Origin: Earliella scabrosa
Taxonomy: Eukaryota > Basidiomycota > Agaricomycetes > Polyporales > Polyporaceae
Reading direction: 5' to 3'
NCBI GenBank assembly: GCA_022605405.1
Contig: JABYQQ010000009.1
Location: forward strand, 1,860,001-1,924,000
DNA: 64,000 nt
Shown one piece after another: positions 9,447 through 19,146 of the stretch; position 1 is the stretch's first letter, and each line of letters opens with the position of its first letter. The translations under genes and the position numbers were made by a program. The notes beneath the pieces were generated by a model. That model saw nothing but the letters and a program-made list of their open reading frames with translations, had not been told where the DNA came from and ran no database searches.

Positions 9447-11826
9447 TCACACAGCCTGCCCAACTCCATGCCCCGTGCTCGACATCTCAGTCACATCCTG
9501 GTCTATGCTCGTCCGCGACACCTTCTTCGGCGACCTCTCCAGCCAATTCTTCGGCTGCACGCTCCCCGTGGGGCTGCTCTGCGTCGGCGACGTCACCTGT
9601 CCCAGCGCCTGCTGTGCTGCGAACGACTGCGGCGGGCTACCGGGCGAGATCGTCGACGACGGCGACAGTGGGCCCATGTTCGTCACGAACAGAGGCCCGA
9701 TCCCGGGCGGCGGCATCGGGGATCCCGGCACTTCGCGTGAATCGCGCGGGCGCGAGGCGTCGAAGTACCCTCGTGACTGCGATGGCTTGGCTGATGCGGC
9801 GGCGGCGGCGGGGAGGAGCGGCGCGTCGCTCGTCTCGCGGGAATGCGCGACGGACGGCGGCTGGGAGATCGAGAGCATTGAGAGCGACGCGAATGGGTCG
9901 TCGCCGACGAGCGAGGATGAGCTCGCGTTCGCCGTGCCCGGGCCGGCGCGGAACGAAGTTGGAGGGGGCGCGCGCCCGGGCCCCGCTGCTGCCGCTCCCA
10001 CGGCGGCCCCTGCTGTGCTAGGGCCCATGACATCGTCGATGATGCGGCTGAGGTCGACCGAGTTCGATGCGTTGACGATCGGGTCGACGAGCACGCTGGG
10101 CTGGCCTGGGGGCGGCCAGACGGATTCGCGGAAGATTGAGCCGGTCTCTGAGCGCATGCCGAGGAGGTGAGGTGCAGCTGCCCCGGGTGGGAGCGAGGCT
10201 GGTGTACCGGCGCGGTGCGGGTCCATTGGCGTGCCCATGATGGAGGGACCGGGGGACGCGTCGTGGAAGGAGCGCGAGAGGGGCGATACGCCTGGGCCAG
10301 CTGGGGTCGGTGTGTTGGTGACGGAGCGTGAGTGTGCGTGTGCAGAGGAGACGACCGAGGCAGGGTAATCTCTGTAACGGGTCGGTGGACCAAGGTCGTA
10401 GTCATCCATGTCTTCGCCGTCAAGAAGACGAGTGCGGGGTTTAGGCGTAAGACGCTTGAAGAAGGAAAGCTTCTTGCTCTGGTGTCGACGATAGAAGAGA
10501 AAGATCGCCGTGATGAGGATAAGGAAGGCGGCTCCGCCAACAGAACCGGCTATGATGTTGCGCTTGGTCGCCGCGGAGTCGGAAACAGTGTCTCCGGACA
10601 GCGTGGTAGGGATGGCGGTGAAGATCTGATTCCGTCAGTGAGAAATGTATAGGAGTGGGCGCGAGCATCACGTACCGTAGATGTTTTCCCGTCGATGACT
10701 GTAGTGGCGATGGCGGATGTAATAGTGGTCTCGAAACTGTCCGTCACGTTTGCATTTGCGGGTGGGGTCACAAATTGGCTGGGGGGAGAAGTCGGCTCTG
10801 CGGAGGATGGGTCAGACGATGGAGCGGATGTAGGCTGCTCAGAAGGAGGGTCAGTTGTTGGCTGGGACGTGGGGTCGGAAGTTGGAGGCTCAGATGTGGG
10901 CTCGGACGTCGGTGGTTGGGAGGTCGGTTCAGACGTGGGCTGGGATGTTGGGGGATCTGAAGTAGGTTCGGATGTAGGCGGTTGAGAAGTTGGAGAGCTG
11001 GTTGGAGGCTTGGACCTGCAATGAGGGTTACGAACCGAGCGTTGGGAGTAAGTAACGATTGCACTCACGAATCTTGGGAGGTCGGCCGTGAGGTGGGCGA
11101 CTCGGTAGGGTCGGACGTCGGAGGCTCCGAGGTACCTTGGGATTGGCCCGGTCCACCGTCGCTCGCACCATCTCCGTCGGATGCACCTGGTCCGTCGGCG
11201 GGGTCGTCGTTGGAGGGGTCATCGTCACCCGAGTCCTGTCTTCCGGTGGGTGCAGACGGCGCGGAAGTGATCGCTCCTGACGGTAGGTCAGGCTGCAATG
11301 CGGATGTATATAGCGCTGAGTCACAAGGTGAAGAAGAGAATGAAGAGTTACGCACCGTGTCTTCTGTGGCCAGTGTGTCTGTCTGCCTCGCATCTCCGGT
11401 GCCCGAAATGGCAGTCGCCACTGGAGTGATCGACGGGGTCTGTCGAGGGTACACTCGTCGCCGTTTCGCAGGATTACAATGCGAGCCTCCACACAAACGG
11501 TCCATGAGCACAAGCGTCGACGGGGCGAGAGAGAGGGAGACTACGACTGGAGTGACATTAGATGTGGAGACAAGCGCGACGAGCTCCTCTGCCTCGGCCC
11601 ACACGGCTCCCTTCCCTCGCATCACGTGCGGGGCTGTGTCGCGGTTCCCTGTTGCGCGCCACGCTCCCTTCATCCTCCACTGCCACCAAAGCGACAGCAG
11701 CACCAGCTGCAACTGCCATGGTCTTGCGATCCTCAAGTCATCCAGCTCATGATTCACGACTCGTACCCACGTGTGGCGAACAGGCTCGCACTCGTGGGCA
11801 GCTCTGATGAACAAGAACTTAAGCAA
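9447..11826 (-). CDS. Ser/Thr/Pro-rich single-pass membrane protein with PTS repeats
   Basis: Exons on the minus strand: first exon ending at 11356, then 11292-11069, 11015-10676 and 10625-9447, all phases consistent. The ectodomain contains an Asp/Pro/Gly-rich stretch and then about 80 residues of repeated P-T-S-x-P units. One membrane span follows (IIAGSVGGAAFLILITAIFL) and a basic stop (YRRHQSKK). The 380-residue cytoplasmic tail is rich in Pro, Ser and Gly and ends GHGVGQAV. The N-terminus is uncertain: the frame is open to an ATG at 11826, giving about 737 residues, but no convincing signal peptide is seen and a first intron may have been missed. The layout resembles fungal cell-wall stress sensors; no named domain is present. 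Role is inference. Confidence 0.7.
10790..11015 (-). repeat. coding tandem repeat, P-T-S-x-P units
   Basis: Within the preceding gene, the frame reads runs such as PPTSEPTSDPPTSQPTSEP, a degenerate 11-12 residue unit with Gln, Glu or Asp in the variable position. It is expected to be O-mannosylated and rod-like if extracellular. Such tracts often vary in copy number between strains. Confidence 0.8.
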
Positions 11827-12101
11827 TCCCGGTCTCCCCGCAACTCAAAACACCTTGGACTTTGGACTCGCTGCGGCCGACCCGGCCACCATGACGCGAG
11901 ATATTGACAAGTGAACAGCAACGCCATACGGAATTACTCCTATCCGCCACACATTCTTGTGTTAGATCAGCGCACACGTCGCTTACACTCCCTCGCGTTG
12001 CCACCTTCTTCCCATCGGTGACAGTAGCCGCATCCCGACAAACTGGGCGGCCGCTGCGCTGAGCCTCAGCTATTACTTACTCATCTTGCATAGTTCAAGC
12101 C
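11827..12101. other. intergenic, no gene seen
   Basis: Region upstream of the minus-strand membrane-protein gene and of the small candidate gene; nothing recognisable. Confidence 0.4.
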
Positions 12102-12447
12102 ATGCCCGTAGCGAGCGAAGATCCCATCCTGAATCAGTTCCACCTCGTTCCTGAAACGGTCTCCGTCGTATACATAGACAAGGTGTGCATGTTCCGCACG
12201 CCTGCAAGGTAAGTTCCAAGTTCAAAGCTAGTCGGCGCGATGCATACCGCCGAAACTCACATGTGTCCTCAGGAATATATGGAGAGATCAGCGCACTGGC
12301 CGTGATTGTAGAAGAACCGAACCATCCTCGTTGACCACATTCTGTAGCTCACACGATGCAAAATCCCAGTTGCCTATCTCAATTTCCGCGAGTCCGCTAC
12401 ATCTGTCTCAGCGCTGTCTGCTCTCCACAACGCTGATGGGATTGTAA
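12102..12447 (+). CDS. possible small two-exon gene, unknown
   Basis: An ATG at 12102 opens 107 bases ending CCTGCAAG before a consensus donor GTAAGT. An acceptor (GTCCTCAG) ends at 12272 and the second exon stays open in phase to TAA at 12447. The product would be about 93 residues, basic and Ser/Leu-rich, starting MPVASEDPILNQFHLVPETV. No domain, signal peptide or membrane span is recognised. Support is only the splice sites and open frame, so this could be chance or part of an upstream untranslated exon of the next gene. Confidence 0.22.
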
Positions 12448-12754
12448 TGTCGACGTCATCGGTTCCTGTCGTCGTGCTTGGACGATGATAGCCTCGTATT
12501 CGCGAGGCAATGTGCGCGCATAAGAGCAGCGCCTCTAGCAACGTCTCAACATCCCGTCTTCGTGCGATGGTACCTCTTCGCATGCTCTTCGTTGTCAAAT
12601 AAGCCCCTTCTGCGTTTGACCTCGTGAACCCGTGCTAGACGCTCAAACCTTGCTAGTAGCTTGAAGCTTGAAGCGTCGTGACGCTGTTGGTATGCTCGAG
12701 GGTCGAGTCCCACAGACTGGAATGCTTAGCTCCGCCTCTGTTCGCGCAGATCAG

Positions 12755-14906
12755 ATGCCAGACATATTGAACGTGCTGTTGGTCGGCGCAGGGGAGATCA
12801 ATTTTGGTGAGTAGTACTTACAAGTTACTACGCTGATCTGCGACCTTGCAAGCCCTCGCATTCCTCTGATGATATGTTTCAGGGTCGGTCGAAGGGCCGT
12901 GGAACCACGTACGTGTCTCAAGCTCATTTAATTTCAATGTTATCTCACTCGTTGCCCTTCGGACTTCCCCTCGATATCCATCCAGACTCAACGACTCGAA
13001 GGGTACGTGCTCCCAGATGACGGAGATGAGATATACATCTGGAATCTCTGAGTGTTGAATGTCCGCAGGATTCTCGCGTCCCGGCTCCGGATCGTAGGAC
13101 TAATCGACATCGACACCGCGCGCGCCGCAGCGGCGCTCGACAGCAAGCTCAACTCAGACCAGCGTGCGGCCTGGTCGAGCTGCAAGGTCTTCCCGAGCGT
13201 CGCCGAGGCCTCGCGCGCTCTTGACCATGGCCTGGTCCCGCAGTACGTCCTTCCTCCTCACCAGTACCTCAGCCTCTCGTAAAGGCACATCGCGTCTCGC
13301 TTCTTTCGGTCCCCCCAATACCCGCGCGCCCTCCTGCCTCACATGTGTCCTGCGCTCTCTTCCATCTCACCCACGATCATTCAGCATGCCTTCCGCGCGC
13401 TGACTCACTTCTACGCGGCGTCCGCTGCTCAACAGCTTTGCCATCGTCGGCATCCCGCCCTTTGCGCGGGGAACGGACATCCCGGGGCGCGACCTCGAGC
13501 TTCAGCTTGTGTCCGTGTTCCCGCGATGCGCGCTTTTCGTCGAGAAGCCGGTCAGCAGCGGGCCGGAAGACGCCTGCTGGCGTGTCGCGCAGGCGCTCGC
13601 GGCCCGGGGGACGAAGGTCGGGGTGGGCTATATGCTACGGTACTTGAAAGGTATGTCTGTGTGCAGCGCAGTAGTCTGGCAGAGCTTATTGAAGGATGAT
13701 GATTGTAATAGCGGTGCAGATGATTAAGCGAGTGGACTGCGTGCTTGCGATCGTGTCTTTTCCTGACGCGAGATATGCAGGAGCATTATCAAGGAGAAGG
13801 GATTGGTGGTGATGGGCACGAATGGAAAGTATGTTATGGCATAGTGAGTGTTCACGACATCGTGGGCTCGAATACCTGCTGAACGGCGATTGAATTAGTG
13901 AGTTTGCGAGGAAGATGGTGACTCCGTCCTGCGTCTTTACTGGCAATGGTGCTCATCGCACGATGTAGGCATGGTGGGATAAGACTCGCTCCGGCGGTCG
14001 TACGTGCTCCTCTTCACGACCTGTGGCTGCAAGCTGACTCCCTCAACCCCAGCGATCATCGAACAAGCTACGCACTTCTGTAAAGCTCAGTCATTGGAGC
14101 ACCAGTTGCTCATGCTAATAACACGATCGTTCTCTCAGGCGACCTCTCGCGCTACTTCGGCGGAGATGTGAACCTCTCATCTGTCGTCGCGCACAGCGTG
14201 CAGCACAACGAAGCACCAGGCCACCTCTCCGCGAAGCGCTTCGACGAGGATCTCATCCCAGCGGAGAATCGCCTCCCGCGGCTGACGAGCGCGACATGGA
14301 AGTACAAGGGCGGTGCCGTGGGGACGTTGACCCACGTCATCGCGTTGCATGGTGCGCATAATCACTCGCCTGAGCTGCCCTGTAATGCGCGCCTTGGCTA
14401 ACGAGCCCGGGTGCGTAGGTGCGATACCGTACGATACCGAGTTTGAGGTGTACGCCGACGGGTACCTCTTCAGGCTCGTCGACCCGTACTCCGTGCCCAA
14501 GCTGTACATCAAACGCCCGGGCACGCACGAACAAGGTGTGTGTCACGGTGTTCGCGTATGCTCTACTGCGTCGATGATGACCGTTCCCCGTCACAGAGAC
14601 GCATGTATTCGATGATGTAAGTCCAGCCGTACGCTGCGGCGATATTGTCTAGTGCCAGAACCTGACAGGAACCCTCGAAGGATGATCCGTTCCTCACCGA
14701 GCTGGCGACGTTTGTCGACGTCGTCGACGGGCGACGAGAGAGTGACGAGATTCTGAGCCCCTACGAGGACGCGATAAAGACGTACGAATTGGTACGTGCT
14801 CACTTCCTCGGTCCGCTGATGAAAATTGAGTGACGTTAACTATCGTTCTGGGCAGACCTGGGCGATTAGGCGGGCCAGTGAGCGGGCCGCAGCGGAGTAT
14901 GTATGA
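12755..14906 (+). CDS. Gfo/Idh/MocA-family NAD(P)-dependent oxidoreductase
   Basis: Fifteen exons: 12755-12806, 12883-12908, 12986-13002, 13069-13242, 13436-13650, 13712-13727, 13781-13843, 13899-13917, 13969-13999, 14053-14079, 14139-14351, 14419-14535, 14597-14616, 14681-14791, 14856-14906; about 383 residues. The start carries a Rossmann motif in the form LLVGAGEINFG, then GLIDID at the end of strand 2. FVEKPVSSG is the EKP motif of the family; its Lys takes part in catalysis. GGPIIEQATHFCDL holds the conserved Glu-x-x-x-His active-site segment. The C-terminal part is the usual beta-sheet substrate domain. The substrate, probably a sugar or polyol, is unknown. The intron after 13727 appears to use a GC donor (AA then GCGAGT), because no GT donor keeps the phase and the join reads VQMIKSIIKEKG. 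Exons of 16 to 20 bases make the model hard for automatic callers. Confidence 0.85.
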
Positions 14907-15965
14907 ACAGCGGGTAGTGGGTCGTTTCAGCGAGGCCTTCAGGAGAACAAATGGGCGACCGAGCCGTGGCGAGCAGACAATAGGCAGGCAGGCGAGACGA
15001 ATCGCAGAGTCTCCAGATGTGTCTCACTGGCTGGGTAGATGGTCGGGCCGCCGGGGCAATCCATGGGGATGCCATCGACTCTCCAATGGCTCTACGGGAA
15101 GCCTACGCACGGGGCCAAACTGACGCATAGCTGCCGACCGTGCTCCGGCTCCTCTCCACTCACCCTGCAGCCCAGGCCTGCCCGTGCTGCTGACAGATAA
15201 CCCACCGAAGTGAAGAACCCCCAATCGCACGTGAGGAAGGCTCATGGGCCCTGAGAACCGGACGCGGGGTCCGGGGAGACAAGCACGAAGCTCTGCGTGT
15301 ACGTCACGCCCTCAGATAGACTGAGTGGACGCACGGCCGGTCGCACAGGTGGGCCTCATGCATGAGTACGGATGACCTCTATCCGTACAGGATTGTATGT
15401 GCATGAGCGGGCAGATGGACGAAGCGAGCGGAGATGGCAGGGCATGGACGCACGATCGGACGTTCGCGAAGCACGCGCAGTGGTCTGCAGGGGTCTGCGC
15501 TGGCCTGAGCTGGTCGTAGATGGGTGGTCACGGTTCGGATGTCGCGACCCCATACCCGAGCGGTAGGCGGAGGCGAGGCAGGATGTACGCTGATCGCCCG
15601 CCGTTACGAGAGGGTCTGACGGCATCGTTTAGGAAGCTTGGCACGGTGTTTCGGGTTGGTGTCAGGTGCGTCAGAGCGGACGGGGCACGTTCGCCCCCGG
15701 GAAGCCGTGGGTCACCGACGTCAGCTGAGTCTGAAGGAAAGCTATCTATCATATGAAGGGATAGTTTCTACGGGCAAACGAGATATCTTGTCGTGGATTT
15801 GAAGAGTGTCTCACCCTGCCACGGCACCCGGGGGGGGGGGGACACGACGCTGGTCGAATCTACCGGTACTATCGCGTTCCACTGATGAAAGATAGAATTA
15901 GAACACATTATGGTTATGCTAGCTCCACAGTTATGCAATGATCTTGATAAGTGAGAACGCAAAGG
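14907..15965. other. intergenic, no gene seen
   Basis: No recognisable coding region on either strand. It contains a 12-base G run at 15830-15841. Confidence 0.5.
15830..15841. repeat. poly-G tract, 12 bases
   Basis: A simple mononucleotide run following ACGGCACCC, likely length-variable. Confidence 0.85.
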
Positions 15966-16604
15966 TTAGTTATATCGTGCTTGGAGTTCCACGCCATCCT
16001 GGTCTGCGGCACTCTGCCGTAATGGCCACGCCATGGAAGCCTCAGCCACGGTGTCGGCAAGCTCACGAACGCAGGCCGGCAAAAGCGTGAACCACGCCGA
16101 CCTAGACATATTGCCATTCGCTTTCTCATCGGAAGAGCAGGGCATGAGGTCGGCCACCGTCCGTACAACATCTAACAGAAGATGCCAGAGATACGCATGA
16201 CAATAAGGGACGGGAAGGCATGCCGTGTGGTGGGCAACGTGAGTTGAGATGTTCATTGTGATCGAGTGATGATCCGCACCTACCTCCGCAAGAAGTGTAG
16301 GTCCGCGACGGCCACGATGCCTCCCTCGAATGGTGTCGCTTGGAGGTACCGGCCTCGAGGCTGCAGGCACGGTGCGTGCTCGTGCGTCATGGATGATCGT
16401 GAGAGTGAGTAAGGTATATCGCCCCTCGTCCGGCTCGACAGCACACCGGACAGACTGAAGATGCAGGTCATGTTGGGTCCTGGCAAACACGAGGTATTGT
16501 TTGACCTCGTAGCCGCGAGCGTCTTTGAAACGCACTAGTCCAGTGCATGCACGAAAAAGGCAGTTATCTAAGAACAGGACCTCGTGAGAAATGCTCAAAG
16601 CCAC
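15966..16604 (-). CDS. unrecognised protein, partial or decayed gene
   Basis: An uninterrupted minus-strand frame of about 212 codons reads protein-like: GLVRFKDARGYEVKQYLVFA, a Leu/Thr-rich stretch (YTLLTLTIIHD), a His-rich stretch (MNISTHVAHHTA), and an amphipathic end. The likely true N-terminus is further upstream: bases 16608-16568 look like a 41-base intron (GTGAGT to CTTAG), and the sequence before it carries a possible acceptor (GACCACAG) and short fragments, but I could not build an intact start. Another GT-AG segment inside would change the C-terminal frame, so the ending is also uncertain. No domain is recognised. It may be a lineage-specific gene with small 5' exons or a relic. 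Confidence 0.35.
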   Translation of the reverse strand: MALSISHEVLFLDNCLFRACTGLVRFKDARGYEVKQYLVFARTQHDLHLQSVRCAVEPDEGRYTLLTLTIIHDARARTVPAASRPVPPSDTIRGRHRGRRGPTLLAEVGADHHSITMNISTHVAHHTACLPVPYCHAYLWHLLLDVVRTVADLMPCSSDEKANGNMSRSAWFTLLPACVRELADTVAEASMAWPLRQSAADQDGVELQARYN

Positions 16605-16958
16605 TCACATCTTTTCCACTGCTGTGGTCAATGGGTCCCACGATGGGGCTGATGGAAGATTTGAGTGGCATGATGCGCTCCCATAACCATCCCGCCGGCT
16701 CTGACGAACTTCCTGGATGGCCGGAGCCACCTTATCGTCAGGTGGATAGACCACCAGTCACACAGACACGAGGCTAAGCGATAGGATCGAGAAGGCGGCA
16801 TAACGTTATACATGGCTCCGTCACGAAGCATCTCGTAATGGGAAACCTTGCTCGTGCATAGGCAAATGACTGGAAGACGAACGCATGGTGCATACAGCAT
16901 ATACCGAAACGCCAGACTAACGACCGTTCGAATACAGTGCCGTAATTCTAGGAACGCC
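16605..16958. other. intergenic or unresolved 5' exons of the previous gene
   Basis: No clear gene; may contain 5' exons of the uncertain minus-strand gene ending at 15966. Confidence 0.3.
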
Positions 16959-18533
16959 CTATTCTGCGACCTTACCTAACGGAGTCTTAGCCATGACGCT
17001 CAGCACCTCGTACAGAACCTGTGCACCGGATGCCGGCGTGAGCGACCCGGAATGACGAACATCACGGCGCACTTACGTCTGCGGCCGCCATTGTGGTCAG
17101 CTCGGCATTAGTGTCGTACGCGGGAGCCACCTCGACGATGTCGGCAGATACAATGTGCAGGCCGTCCAGGCCACGCAAGATCGTCCGCAGCTCCCGCGTC
17201 GACCATCCACCAGTCTCGGGCGTGCCGGTTGCAGGCGCGAACGCGGGGTCGATGGAGTCAATCTGCCAGACACGAGGTGCGGGCTCAGCCTCTTGCAGGT
17301 GTGGCTCGCGTCTCAAGAAGACTCACATCGATGGACAGATACACGGGCTTGTCTCCTACCGTCTCACGAATTTTCTTGATGATGCCATCCGTACCTGCAC
17401 GCGGTGAGCGACGCGGCAGCAACGTTTTCAGCAAGCGAAACATACCGATGGTGTCAATCTCACGGGCCTCAATGCGCTGGAAGCCAGATGCGTCATCGTT
17501 CGAGTAGTCAGCTGGCCCGGAGAGTGTCGTGCGAATAGCGCCATGCTGTAAACGACACGATCAACTAGGATCACTAGTTTTCCCTCACAGGAAGACGAAG
17601 AGGGGGCGTGGAGAGGGTAGAAGCAAAAGACACTTGCAATTGACGACCCATTCTGGATCAGGCCCTCCTGGCTGGCCCAATAGAAGTACGTGCCGTGATT
17701 GATTGCTGCCTGCTCCGATGGGGCACCGCCGAAGACCTCGGGCTTCCAGGTGTCGAGGTGGCTGTCGAAGTGGATCACAGAGATCTGGCCGTAGGCACTG
17801 TAGATAGAACGGAGGAGGGGAAGGACGATGGTGTGGTCACCTCCAAGGGTGATAATGCGAGGATGATGTTTGCCGTCCGCCGAGATAGGCACCAGAGGCT
17901 GTCCGGTCGTCGAGTCGTTCCCGAGAGCAGAGAAGGTAGTGCGGTGAAGGAGCTGCTTGTGACCGTCCTCGATCTGTTTGATGGCAAACTTGTTATCGTA
18001 AGGCGTCACCGGTATATCACCGCAGTCGACGATCTTCAGCCCTGACAAGAACGGGTTGACGGCAAGAGGAACGTTGTAGCCGCCATACAAGGTCAGACGA
18101 CGCGAGCCTGCACGGATGCCCGCTGGTCCGAAACGGGCGCCAGGACGATAGGAGGTGCCGGTGTCCTGATGTGAGCTCGATCAGAGAAGTTGCGGGAGAA
18201 GGTATTGGGCTTAGGACGTACGAAAGGCGCTCCAAGGAAGGCGATATCGAATGTGGCCTCTTTGTCTTTACCAAGGCACTGGACCCAAGGCAGCTTGGCG
18301 AATGTGGTAATGCCAGAGAACACCGAGTCCGCGGTGACTAGAGCCATGTCAGCGCCGTCCCTCAGCTATACTCCGATGGCTGTCATACCTTCGTTGTCAC
18401 CGGGGTAATACGCAGCTTGGTAGGGAAATTTGACGTAGTCGAGTGGCATCTGCATATCATGCTCATGCTCATCGTGAGCGTGAACAGATATGATAACAAC
18501 AGACAGCAAGAGGGAGAGATAGGAGAACATCAT
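16959..18533 (-). CDS. secreted agmatinase-like ureohydrolase
   Basis: Seven exons on the minus strand (18533-18389, 18337-18222, 18165-17638, 17545-17446, 17394-17327, 17262-17077, 17018-16959), about 400 residues. An N-terminal signal peptide ([19 protein letters not shown]) precedes a His-rich start of the mature protein ([10 protein letters not shown]). The arginase/agmatinase fold shows [14 protein letters not shown], the metal-ligand motifs [17 protein letters not shown] and [19 protein letters not shown], and a C-terminal ending [15 protein letters not shown]. The family cleaves a guanidino group to release urea, with Mn as cofactor; the exact substrate is not set by sequence. Secretion makes an extracellular or vacuolar role likely. 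The intron after 17638 has a GC donor (GCAAGT), required for the phase that gives [13 protein letters not shown]. It is divergent from the MATE transporter gene. Confidence 0.92.
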
Positions 18534-19146
18534 GGCGCGTCGAGGTGAGTCGCGATGAGCTGAGTGCGCGACGTCAGCGGGGCTATAAATCTGCTCTCAA
18601 AGGGCCTAGAGCTCGGTGGTGTAAAATTCACTATGAACACGCACATCAGTCTCATGACCATCTTCACAGCTGCAAGAGAGTCAACGTTCCGTAAGATGGC
18701 GGAACACCAAGAGAAGCATGGCCGCCGTTACGGTATGGGGTTGCGGGCATGACCGCCAGTGTATGGAAGACGTCGCCCAGTTCGGCCTAGCGTTGGATGC
18801 GTGGAGCAGCAATGGACCAATGCGGCTGCTTCATATCTCTATGCGAGCGTTTCATGTGGCCTCGGTGACCCAGAACTGGACCCGCGAGCGACTGCACGGG
18901 ACGTGGGTCCGAGAAAGTGTGGGCGACCGGATACGCAATCGCCCATGGATCGTATCGCCGGCCATGAATAAGCGGTCGCATGACGCGTCTGCAATAATCG
19001 AATGAGTACCTCAAGGTCAACGAAGGACATAAGCATCTTACGCCGCTTTGAGAAGGGGACGTCAACGGACTTCCCAACGAGCTACCCGCTACTCCTCCGG
19101 GCTCAGGTCGTCAGCTCACATCTCTGCGTCGATTTTCACTCTTACG
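18534..19146. promoter_or_regulatory. shared divergent promoter region, agmatinase/MATE
   Basis: The 613 bases between the two start codons must hold both promoters. I see no strong TATA box. Open frames crossing it lack domains. Confidence 0.4.

Noticed and set aside
12660..12730. tRNA-like GGTCGAGTCCC word
   Set aside because: No matching acceptor stem, D-arm or anticodon arm could be folded around it.
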